64,000 bases of DNA from Eustoma russellianum (Eukaryota > Streptophyta > Magnoliopsida > Gentianales > Gentianaceae): the NCBI GenBank assembly GCA_036186865.1, contig AP025066.1, forward strand, positions 19,925,102 to 19,989,101, written 5' to 3'. The translations under genes and the position numbers were made by a program. Each line of letters opens with the position of its first letter. The stretch's first letter is position 1. Below the pieces are notes generated by a model that ran no database searches, was not told the origin of the DNA, and saw only the letters and a program-made list of their open reading frames with translations. Of this stretch, positions 43,101-52,184 are shown in pieces.

Positions 43101-44206
43101 AGGAGAGGTATCAAATGCCAATTCTGCACGTTGAACTTGTGCTTGCGTGTAGTCCACCTGGTCGAAGATATTTCCAAATACTTCTTTATTCCAAATTGTG
43201 AGATCCTTCTTGAGTAGCAACAGCTTTTGACAGAATCCTCGCATTCCTCTTATTGTGGGATATGATTCCCATTTGTTTCTGGTATATGTAAGGAACTGAG
43301 GATGTGATGACCACGCCTTAAGGAAGCGAAATTGCTTGGAGCCAACATGTGTTGATATTGGCAATGTATCAATAAGGGGCAGTGGTCTGAAGTGACTCGA
43401 GAAAGATGCGTTAAATTAATCTGTGTATATATGTCATAGAATGAGGAATTGCATAATACCCAATCCAAACGACAACGAACTTGTCCCAATCCTCGACCTC
43501 CCATCCATGTATACCGCGTCGCATGATATGGCACCGTATGTAAAGATAAATGATCAACAACGGTATTAAAATCATGCAGATATGATAAATTTGGTCGAGA
43601 ACGCCCTTTATGATCATCGAGAGAAAGGAATGTATTAAAGTCACCTGTAATAATCCATGGGGCAGATAAATCGTTACCAAAAGAAGATAGCTCACTCCAA
43701 AGCTGACGGCGGCCCAAAATAGCATGGCACCCATTTACACAGGAATGCCAATAGTCCATTTGAGAGGAGCACAAACGTAAGTGGAAATGTGTTACTTGAT
43801 CATGAATCCTAGCTTCATGTAGGATAACTTCATCATGTCGCCAAAAACACCAAACTCTGTCACTACACACAGAGAGGCTGGATGTAAAGCCAAGCTGTAA
43901 TTGAGTCTGTTGTAATATTTTCACTGGATGCTGTGGTTCTATGATAACAAGGAAGTTTATTGAATATTGCTGTAAAAGTAGACGTAAGCGAGTTAGCGAG
44001 GTGCGTAGCCCTCTAATATTCCAAACTAACAAATGCATTATGATTATTATGTGGATGATGTGAGGCGCGAATAGAGCTTCGGGTGGCAATTTGTCGTGGC
44101 GGAGTACAATCTGAGATGCAAGTTTATGATTTATTTTTTTGACATGGACAATAAAACCATCGTTGTCAGTAGGTGGAGGTGGATGAATGATTTCTTGCAA
44201 TAACAC
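40153..44206 (-). pseudogene. LINE-D ORF2: endonuclease, RT, zf-RVT, RNase H
   Basis: The ORF opens at 44206, and the conserved endonuclease begins at MHLLVWNIRGLRTSLTRLRL. WIITGDFNTFLS, YTWMGGRGLGQVRCRLDWVL and TSDHCPLLI complete the endonuclease. After frameshifts (about 43360 and 43050) the RT reads AVWALDPQSAAGPDGYNGSF, FADYRPIALCTFLSKIQTRI, GVKQGDPLSPLLFIIVAEVF and HLAYADNLLLFVAA. The catalytic motif is YADN (41986-41997), so the second Asp is replaced by Asn. Then LPLKYLGSYLHKGITRTSH, IRLFLWRFYQRSLPLSDNL, CPFCRMANATTIHLFFIC and RNase H (LKLNTDAALGRRHASGGGIL, RVEAQAAFIAL, LEVDCAEL, ETNESAHFLARQA). One frame covers 42753-40153 apart from stops near 42390, 42274, 40684 and 40366. Confidence 0.9.
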
Positions 44207-44221
44207 TTCGTTTGATTGCGA

Positions 44222-45372
44222 CTAGGCTAGCCCTATCATGCGGCTAGCGATATGAGATGAGTCAGACTTATACTGCTCAACTGTGGTAGCGACAACAGGA
44301 GGTTCTTGTTGAGATGTTGCAGGTATATCTATGTCAGTATCAAAATGGCCATGTATAACTTCTTCAATAGTATCCGTATGCACATATGTGTCATCACCTA
44401 CATTCCCCAACAGCGACAGATTTTGTGTTGCAGGGATGGGGGCCTCATCTAAAACTGAGATGTTTGGAGGCGGAATGTGTAGGTCTGAAGTTGGAGGGTG
44501 ATTATTAGTTATTAAGATCAAAGCTATATCAGACGCGGCAGATTTATCCAATGGGACATCTGGATTGGATGCAGATTCTGGTTGATCAGTATGCAGCTTT
44601 TCCTTTTCTTTCCATACCTTCGAGTTCTGAGATGACTTTGGGGCATCCATAGTAGCAAGAGGGCAATTGCCCGTTTTGTGACCCAAGACACAACAAGTTG
44701 AGCAAAGTAAAGGCACATCCTCATAGATCACTTGTTGAAAGAATTCATGGTTCTTACTCTGAATATGCAACTTTGATGGCAATTCTTTGGAGACATCTAT
44801 TTCTACGCAGACACGATCCACTGACGGACGTAAAATTTTTGCTTTGCAGCATCTACACGGATTGGAGTTCCAATGATGGAGGCGATTGCAAAGAGCGCTG
44901 ATTGATGATGAAGGTAAACTGGTAATGCAGACAAAGAGATCCATACAGAAACAGTGGGAGCGTCAAACCTGGGATCAAAATCGTGCGTATATTTGGTGAT
45001 GCACATCGGATATCCAAGAATACTCCATGTTCAACGACAAAAACATCGTGTGTATTCGCGTTCTTGATCAAAGCAGATAAGGATGTGTGATTTGTCGATT
45101 AATCCCAAGTGTACCGGACCTGCAAAACCGATCTGATCAAAAGCCTTTTTCATTGCATCCATAGAGGGACGTCCATGCCAAAAAGATCCAACGAGAGTGT
45201 GCTGGAATGGTGCAATCAAAGAATCCACTTATGCGTCAGAGAAACGGATGGATGGAAAACCTTTGTATTTAGACGGTTTCTTAGGCTGTATTATTGGTGG
45301 GGAGTTGTCCCGAAGGACATCGGCAAACGAGGCAGGAGCAGAAGTTGCTGCCGGCGGCGGCAGAGCCATCAT
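44222..45372 (-). pseudogene. LINE-D ORF1: DUF4283-type nucleic-acid-binding protein
   Basis: ATG at 45372 (MMALPPPAATSAPASFADVL). The plant L1 ORF1 pattern follows: TLVGSFWHGRPSMDAMKKAF, IGFAGPVHLGLIDKSHILI and FDQEREYTRCF (the DUF4283 core). Then, after a frame change near 45030, VSVWISLSALPVYLHHQSAL, and after another near 44820, VCVEIDVSKELPSKL. A zinc knuckle CSTCCVLGHKTGNC (CX2CX4HX4C) lies near 44660-44700. The C-terminal third is Ser/Pro/Asp-rich and ends at 44222, 15 nt before ORF2. The product would bind element RNA and act as a chaperone. An in-frame TAA near 45229 and two frameshifts inactivate it. Confidence 0.85.
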
Positions 45373-45417
45373 GGAAGACGATCCTTCTGAGATCGTCGGA
45401 GCCTGCGAAACCTTTTT

Positions 45418-45418
<1 letters not shown>

Positions 45419-45449
<31 letters not shown>
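45419..45449. repeat. (TA)n microsatellite between LINE-D and LINE-E
   Basis: About 14 TA units separate the 5' end of LINE-D (minus) from the truncated 5' end of LINE-E (plus). Frames through it give YIYIYI and are not coding. Confidence 0.95.
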
Positions 45450-45454
<5 letters not shown>

Positions 45455-45462
45455 CCTGCGAT

Positions 45463-46771
45463 TTGCATTCATTGCAACAGGCTTTTTACTGTCGCATCTG
45501 GTGGTCATATCATCAGAACTCCACCCTGTGGAGCAAATACATGCATGCAAAATATGGCCATCGTCAAGATTATCTTCCTCGCTTGCCAGACTCTCCTATT
45601 TGGAAAATTATATGTCGGATTCATTCCTTTTGTTTAATGTACAACAGACCGACAGGGTGACCAATTTTCATGGTTACCAACTCCGTTGTGGGAATTCACG
45701 CTTAAAAGTGCTTATGAGATATGTCGAACTGCATCTCCAACGCTGCTTTCTACCTCCTTTATTTGGTCGAAGCATCATTCACCGATCATAAGATTGTTTT
45801 TATGGCGTAATATCAATTCTGCTTTGCCTTTCGAGGATTTTATTGGTCACTACATAATAGCTCGACCAACACAATGTCCCTTTTGCAAGATTGAGTCGGC
45901 TACGGTGGATCATGTTTTCTTATATTTTCCTTCTGTCCATTCGATTTGGTGCTATTTTGCCAGTGAGCTTCATTGTCCTCTTCCTACATCTATACAGCTT
46001 CGACAATATCTTCTTTCATGGTGGTATTGATCGTCCCTTTCTACGCTTATCGGAGTTTACAAAATCGTGATCCCTGCGATTATTGTACATCGTATCTGGT
46101 GTGCTTATACTTCCCTGATCTATGGAGATAGCTCACATATCACAGCGTCTTCCCTTCGGTTCTCTGTACAGTATGAGATTACTTTGTGGCACAAAAAGAT
46201 TGCAGGCACTAAGTTGTCTGCTACGTCTCAACGAATTTTTGGTTGGCTGCCTGCAATTCGGCCACCTCGTCCACTGATTGTTCGATGGATCACGCCACCT
46301 TCTGGCCGTTTGAAATTAAATGTTGACGCAGCGGCGAGTCGCAGTTACGCATCTGGAGGCGCAATACTGCGCAATCATAGGGGCGCCTGCATTGGTGCAC
46401 TTTCCTTTCGCCTTCCTTTAAGTTCACCCTTACAGGCAGAGATTCAAGCAGCAGTTTTTGGGCTTCTTTATTTCTTACCACTCTACCGATCCGTTATTCT
46501 GGAATCTGATTGTGCCCAATTGATAGACCGGTTGACTCGGCAAACCATTATACATGGTAATCCACATCTTCAACGGCTACATTCGCTTGTTCATTCTCAT
46601 AGTCTCCCGTGTTATCATGCTTATCGAGAGGCAAACATGCCGGCACACTATTTAGCGCAGCACGCAATGTTACACCCAAGCACGGAATATTATACGTCAA
46701 ACACTCTGCCTTCGATGGTCCGTGCGGCGGTGATGCTGGATCTTACTTCTGTTAACTTGCGAATACCATGA
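45463..46771 (+). pseudogene. LINE-E ORF2 C-terminus: zf-RVT and RNase H
   Basis: It encodes YCRIWWSYHQNSTLWSKYMH and LPDSPIWKIICRIHSF, a frameshift near 45650, then LWEFTLKSAYEICR, IIRLFLWRNINSALPFEDFI and the zinc-binding CPFCKIESATVDHVFLYF, where the last Cys/His position reads F. A TGA at 46028-46030 interrupts the frame. The RNase H part is open from 46067 to 46771: RLKLNVDAAASRSYASGGAI, QAEIQAAVFGL, LESDCAQLIDRL and EANMPAHYLAQHA. It is the cleanest RNase H in the window. The fourth catalytic position is His, as in the other four LINEs that retain this domain. Confidence 0.88.
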
Positions 46772-47054
46772 CAGTAATCTTCCATAAGGATTGGCCAGAG
46801 TTCCCTCCTACTGCCTGTAACCTCCGGGTGGCAGGCAGGCGTGGTATGGTTACACATCTACTACTCTATGTTTTATACTTTATAATACACATGCATAACG
46901 TACCTCTTTGTTTCATGGAATTGTATTGGACATATCCTACACTATCTTATTCCATATCGAGGATGAACACGCTCAGCCGCTGGGTGCATCGCTGCGCACG
47001 GTTAACGTTAAAGGTGGATTTTTTTGGTCTTCATGTGGCGGGATTATTAAAATT

Positions 47055-47082
47055 GTCGCCTTGGCTCCTTGGTCAAGGCGAC
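47055..47082 (+). other. LINE-E 3' UTR stem-loop 1
   Basis: GTCGCCTTG and CAAGGCGAC pair perfectly across 10 nt. The hairpin is followed by TCGGGTATGC. Confidence 0.8.
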
Positions 47083-47258
47083 TCGGGTATGCATTTTTAC
47101 ACTATGTTACTGTTTCTTCTTTTGGACACTAATGCTCTATTCATGTTATATTCCCGTTTGTGCGCGTTTCACATCAAAATGGTGAGCCTTATTTTGGACG
47201 TGGATACTGCATTTGCGGATGTCAAGGCGTGGATGTCCATGGCTCTGATTTCTTCATT

Positions 47259-47289
47259 GTCGCCTTGGCACTTCAACTGCCAAGGTGAC
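47259..47289 (+). other. LINE-E 3' UTR stem-loop 2
   Basis: GTCGCCTTGGCA pairs with TGCCAAGGTGAC (11 Watson-Crick and one wobble) across 7 nt. It is followed by TCCGGTGCGTGC, a variant of the tag. Confidence 0.8.
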
Positions 47290-47662
47290 TCCGGTGCGTG
47301 CTTGCTCTTCCCATCTTTGGTTGCTCAGTTTCTTACTTACTTTGACTATTTTTCTCTCTGGACGTCTTCTGAGGTTGGGATTTTCAAGCATGTTACAAGA
47401 CAAAGATGCGGCCTCCTCAACTCCATCAGCTTTTTCCTTCTCATGCCGAAGACATTCACGGATTTGTACCACATATTATCTACAAATCATATCAATGACA
47501 GTCATATAAATATGTACGCTTTTTCCTTCGCCAAGGTTTTATCCACAAGGGTGGTTTTTCTTGGCAAGGTTTTAATGCGGCATATCATATATGACTGGAG
47601 ATATGTCATTCTTGTTTCGTTATTTCATTATTTCGAGTACTGAGACAATGTAAGATGGTTTT

Positions 47663-47680
47663 CCTCCACCAAAAGTGAGG
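47663..47680 (+). other. LINE-E 3'-terminal hairpin
   Basis: CCTC and GAGG flank a 10-nt loop, at the same distance from the tail as in LINE-B and LINE-D. The loop is CACCAAAAGT, against CGCCATAAGT in the others. Confidence 0.7.
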
Positions 47681-47710
47681 CTTGCTATGAATAAATAAAT
47701 TTGTTTTAAA

Positions 47711-47922
47711 AAAAATATATCGGAAAGGAAGGTGGTATTTCTTGAATGTTTTATGAAATATTGTTGCTTATATGGGAAAAATGTCATGGGCACATGGCCA
47801 AGGGATGAGAAAGTTGTCGACCATGTGGTTTTTAAGCTGTCCGAAGAGTCGAGCCTGAAACGATACCATTAGACCAATTAGGGTATCGTTTATGCCGCGG
47901 GCCATGGAAATTCTTCACTCAT
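47711..47922. other. Non-coding stretch with a perfect 10-bp inverted repeat
   Basis: AAACGATACC (47858-47867) and GGTATCGTTT (47882-47891) pair across 14 nt. Nothing else is recognised. It lies between LINE-E and the RLC-4 3' LTR. Confidence 0.6.
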
Positions 47923-48099
47923 TGTAGAAAAGTAATCTTGGGAATGAAAAATTGTATGTTATTAATTCAATACTTTACAATAGGTTCAATATATAACTAC
48001 ATGCTGAATCTCTTTATGGTATATTGGATTTACACTGAATATGATATGATTGATTTGTTACAATATCAATCATATCTTCTCTAATCATTCTTTTCATCA
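47923..48099 (-). repeat. RLC-4 3' LTR (177 bp)
   Basis: In element sense it starts TGATGAAAAGAATG and ends TTACTTTTCTACA, giving TG...CA ends. It is directly preceded by a purine-rich tract and the end of a copia RNase H. The short LTR differs from all other families in the window. The partner LTR would lie beyond position 64000, so the pair cannot be checked. Confidence 0.7.
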
Positions 48100-48270
48100 C
48101 TTCCCCTCAAGTTGAGTTCTTGAGATCCTCAACGTTCAATGCATTAGTGAGTATGCCTGCCTGCTAATCCTCTGATCGTACAAAATGGATCTCAACTATG
48201 CCATCCTCGAGCTTTTCCATCTATCTCAATGTGTTTAGTCCGGTCATGTAGCAACTTTTTGTAAGAGAGA
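48100..48270 (-). pseudogene. RLC-4 RNase H end and polypurine tract
   Basis: In element sense the fragment reads KKLLHDRTKHIEID, then with frame changes EDGIVEIHFVRSED and ALNVEDLKN, the conserved end of copia RNase H. The polypurine tract AACTTGAGGGGAAG sits at about 48100-48113, directly before the LTR. The remaining RNase H and the RT-RNase H connection (roughly 900 bp) are missing between here and 51416. Confidence 0.75.
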
Positions 48271-49844
48271 AGGAATGTTACAATCCGCACCCCTCACCGT
48301 TAGTAAAAGAGAACAAAGGAAATTATAATTTAGGGTATGCTTTGTCGCGCCGCGTTGAGCGTTATAGGTAAAAATTTTAATACACCTTAAAATTTATAAG
48401 TAAACCCTACAATTTTGTGAAAAATTAGGCAATTAACCTTTAGGACACAAACATTAATCTACAATTAAATTTTGATGAAAAAGAAAAGTTAGGACGTAAG
48501 TAAGTGAGGTGGACAAACTATTAATTCCTAAAATTCTTCAAAAAATAATCCACTTAACCCCTGTACCCACTTAACCGGCCACCCCCTCCCCACTTGCCAA
48601 CTCTTCCATCTTTTCCCACATATCACTTACACACTCATTTTCCCCTCCAACCACATTCCTTGCATGTCTTTATTTCTTACACCCTCTCTTCCCCAAGTAA
48701 AAAAGCAATTATTAAACCCCCCACTACACCCAAACAATCTCGACCAAACAACCCAACCCAAGGCAAGAAGAAATAAAAACCCCTTCTCAAGCCATTCATC
48801 CATCCATTTGCATCTCACCCCAAAAAATTACAACTCTCTCTCTCTCTCTAACATTTTCTCTACATTCTACTTCTCTCTCTCTCAATAAATTCTCTCCTCC
48901 TCCCTCTTCCCTCGTCCAAAACCGGGAGTTCTTCAAGTCAAGATAAAGGGAATATCTTCCTAACTCAAGTGGAAGAATCAAGCTTCAGTATAAGGATTGC
49001 TAAGGTAAGCACCCTAACCTTCCTTCTAAACACATTTCTTTATTCCATTCATCCCAAAAGATTCAAACTTATCCCTCCTTAGGCTCCAAACCATGAGTAC
49101 AAATAAGGAGGAGGAAGAAGTTCTCCAAGTTGGAAAAGAAGAGAACTTTCAAGAATTTCAAGGGTACGTTATCTTAAGAACTAATCTTAGCACCTTGTTA
49201 GCCTTCCTACCTCAAAAATAACTCACGTTTTCTTCTATTTGGGCCATCTAGGCCGAGAGGCACCAATGAAAGGGAATGAAGAAATTTTGTCCATTCTAAG
49301 TGTAGAATTCAAAAGAAAAGACAAGTATTCTTCTTGGTTTCTTCATGTATGTTCAAAATTATATCATTTATGTTTATATACACACTTAGATCATGCATGC
49401 ATATGTTCAAAGGATTTTTCTATCATGGACATGTAAAAAGTATGAATGCATGCCATTTATGTGATGATCTTTGTGTGATTCTCGATTATCCATACACTTA
49501 TCATTTAGATGATATGGAAAAGTGCCTTGCATGTCAAATTTAATATAGATATAAGCCTCATATGTTTTCATGTGAATTACACAATGTTTATGATCATGAT
49601 CACTATTCTTATGTGCATGATTGTGATAAAAACTAACATGCATAACATTAAAAGAGTTGGATTAAAAGTATGATACATCATTATAAAAGAAAGTGGTTAA
49701 AACATGTATGATACAACCCATATGTCATCATCTCAACGTGCATGTTCATAACCATGGTGGGTTGATATGTTAAGGGTGTAAATGGTGTAGGGAAGGCCTC
49801 CTACCCCTCAGACAACACCCCTGAAATGTCTCATATGTGTGTTC

Positions 49845-49847
49845 TTA

Positions 49848-49878
<31 letters not shown>
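49845..49878. repeat. TA microsatellite
   Basis: TATATGTATATATATATATA-type run inside the unassigned block. Confidence 0.9.
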
Positions 49879-50559
49879 GCATAGAAAATAGATTTTAAAT
49901 GATGAAAATATGGGTACATGTCTATATGTGTATCTTGCCCAAAGCATGAGTGTTGTGTGCATATGTATTTGGCCAAAGTGGCCAAGATTATGTGCCAATA
50001 ATGTTTCTTGAACGACTAGTTGAATGCATATAAGTAAGATAGGTATGTTATATAGTATATATATGACAAACTAATGGATATGTGATATAAGAAAATTAAA
50101 GAAGTAATGATATGTAATCGGCACAAATTTAGGGCTGTTTTGGTCATTTAAGCCGAGAATATCTAAAGAGATGAAAATGCAGTTTTTAAATCTCTAACAT
50201 GAAGAAAATAGGCTGTTTTAAAGGCCAAAACCGTGAGCACCATAAAACGGGCATAATTGGTATTTGACTTAAGATCATGATAAGGAACATGGGCCAACGA
50301 GTGGACCTAACTGCGGTATGTATTAGATGGCTAAAACCAGCCCAAAGCCCAGCATAAATGCATACGTACACGAGTCAAGTTTTAAAAAAAAAGATTTTCT
50401 CCCAGATCGATTATAAGGAAATGTTTTATCACGTGAAATGTTTTAAAAGAATTTTATGCGACATATTTGACGAAGATGTTTTTATTATGTGACACGTTTA
50501 AAAAAGGATTTTAACGAACTGTACTACGCGCTGACTGATTCCTACGACACAGTTATATG

Positions 50560-50960
50560 ATGATATGATTCGCTGTTTTCACAACATACGTTATACGATG
50601 TTATGATTCGCTGTTTCCACAGTATATGTTATGTTGGAGGCCGGCCTGACATCAGATGTAAAAGAGAGGATGTCAGGGGCAACTTATGTTATGATGCGCC
50701 ACATGACACTGGAACCTAGATGAGAGGTTGGTGTCATGGGGCATATGTATGTTTCCTGTTTTGGCCGAGTGTAACACCTTGTTAGGGACCAGGGATCTCT
50801 GCCTTATAGATGATACCTATATTTTACGTTTTGGAGGAGTGTAACACCATGTCTGGGACCTGGGATCTCCGCCATAATGCGTTATTGTTAGATCTATGTA
50901 CATATGAGGTAACACCATGGTTGGACCACTGGGACTCATATTTGTACATAAGACTCTACA
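50560..50960. repeat. Two short tandem repeat sets
   Basis: First, GATATGATTCGCTGTTTTCA recurs as GTTATGATTCGCTGTTTCCA about 35-40 bp later (50562-50635). Second, a unit with GTGTAACACC, GGGACC and GGGATCTC occurs at about 50770 and 50840, with a partial third (GGTAACACCATGGTTGGACC) at about 50910, giving a period near 70 bp. Confidence 0.75.
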
Positions 50961-51415
50961 TGAGGAGTCAGTCGGTGAGTTGTTACCGTTCGTATACGAT
51001 GAAAAGTGTTATGTTCATGTTTTGAAACAGATTAAATACGATGGTTACAGAAATGATTATTTTTTTGAAATTTTTTTGAAAAATGATTCATGTTATTTCT
51101 TCATACGAGCATATGCATGTTACCTAAGTCACCTTACCGAAACATACTTATACCATCAGTGGAGCTTAAGACGAATGGATGGAGTATGATTCAGGGAATA
51201 GACGTAACCAAATAAGATTAGCCCAAGACACTTGTTAAAAGCTTATTGAATGAATAATGAATAAGGAAACATGGAAAGCTATAATTTAATTTTGTGGCTT
51301 TATCTTCTGCACTTTATATGATATATGAAGTTTAAGTTAATTGCATTAACTATCACTGTATCTGTGAAACGGATATGTGTCATGTTCATTATATTACTGT
51401 ATTTATTTTATTACT

Positions 51416-52184
51416 CCTAATCGCTTTCTGCAATAATCATGTCGTTTATAAAAATCATTAGACAAGTTACTAGTTTCCCTCTTTGCTTGTAAAATATAGT
51501 GTGGTTAGAGTTACTTTGTCAGCACCCACTTTTTTCATGACCTTTGTGAATATTTCAAACTATGCATGAGGGGACTGCTTCAAACCATAGAGGGCCTTTT
51601 TTAGCAACCACACCTCATTATCCCAAAAATTAGCTGAGAAACTAGGCGGATCTTCCATATAAACTTCCTCTTTTAACTCTCTATGTAAGAAATCATTTTT
51701 TACATCGAACTAGAGTAGAGGCCATTCTTCATTTAGATCCATAGAGAGTAGTATCCTGATGACATCGATCTTTGCTACAGGAGAGAACGTCTTAGTATAG
51801 GCAATCCCATATCTCTAAGTATACACTTTCGCCACTAGCCATGCCGTGTACCGCTCTACCATTTCTTCTAACTTATACTTGATTGTAAAGACCCATTGAC
51901 ATCCAACGGGTTTCTTCCCTTTTGGCAATACACACTTCTCCCATGTCTCATTCTTCTTTAATGCATTCATCTATACATTCATTGGATCTCTCCAGTCCCG
52001 GACTTGGCTTGCTTCTTAGACTATTCAGGGCACTGATGCTAGACACGCCATAGTACTCAAGCCTTGTGCCTCTTCTCCCTGAGTGATTTGCGCTGGATAC
52101 CTCACGGAGCGAGGCTTAAGTTCTGGAGAGTACCTGCGAGACGACACTCCTCTGTTGCCTCTAGGAGGAAGCACTCGTACCTAT
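51416..52184 (-). pseudogene. RLC-4 reverse transcriptase remnant
   Basis: In element sense, from 52184 down: NETWEKCVLPKGKKPVGCQW, VFTIKYKLEEMVERYTAWLV, KTFSPVAKIDVIRILLSMDL, FDVKNDFLHRELKEEVYMED, VWLLKKALYGLKQSPHAWFE, and near 51440 a decayed YVDDMIIA (reads FINDMIIAES). This is a typical copia RT with many stops. It ends abruptly near 51416. Upstream it continues across the RLC-1 insertion at 63127. Confidence 0.85.

Larger units (their letters stand above)
39579..45418 (-). mobile_element. LINE-D: near full-length L1-type retrotransposon
   Basis: It is about 5.8 kb on the minus strand, with 46 nt of apparent 5' UTR, ORF1 (45372-44222), a 15-nt gap, ORF2 (44206-40153), a 3' UTR and a TA tail. 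It is the only LINE here with both ORFs. The 3' UTR carries two stem-loops (40073-40103, 39886-39914) and the terminal hairpin (39623-39642), then AATAAAAC and (TA)n. Its 5' end abuts a second TA run (45419-45449), beyond which LINE-E starts in the opposite orientation. Confidence 0.9.
46772..47700 (+). other. LINE-E 3' UTR with a long hydrophobic frame
   Basis: A 291-codon frame (46768-47643) overlaps the ORF2 stop as ATGA and covers nearly the whole 3' UTR. Its last 45 codons align with a frame in the LINE-A 3' UTR, but the differences I can read are mostly amino-acid-changing, and LINE-B breaks the frame. I therefore treat it as non-coding. The conserved parts are the two stem-loops and the block near 47530-47600. 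Confidence 0.6.
45450..47710 (+). mobile_element. LINE-E: 5'-truncated L1-type retrotransposon
   Basis: It begins in the C-terminal part of ORF2 (HSLQQAFYCRIWWSYHQNST) and runs through zf-RVT and RNase H to 46771. A 3' UTR follows with two stem-loops (47055-47082, 47259-47289), the shared CCAAGGTTTTATCCACAAG block near 47533 and the terminal hairpin (47663-47680). It ends with AATAAATAAATTTG and a short A-rich/ATAT tail. Orientation is opposite to LINE-B, C and D. Confidence 0.88.
48271..51415. other. Unassigned 3.1-kb block, possible long-LTR remnant
   Basis: It separates two parts of RLC-4. The left side starts near TGTTACAATCCGCACC (48278), a style of start seen in long Tekay-type gypsy LTRs. 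A pyrimidine-rich tract (CTCTCTCT units) spans 48590-48900, followed by GGTAAGCACC near 49003. A (TA)n run lies at 49845-49878. Short repeats occupy 50560-50960. The right end is A+T-rich. No protein domain is recognisable, and the only frames are short, for example 42 codons from 49092. No matching end or target duplication was found, so the LTR reading is weak. Confidence 0.35.

Noticed and set aside
45197..45791. Plus-strand frames of 146 and 165 codons
   Set aside because: They are antisense to LINE-D ORF1 and then cross the TA tract into an off-frame reading of LINE-E.
49092..49220. 42-codon frame MSTNKEEEEVLQ after a pyrimidine-rich tract and near a GGTAAG site
   Set aside because: It resembles a gene start with an intron, but no domain, downstream exon or homology is visible, and the surroundings look like LTR sequence.
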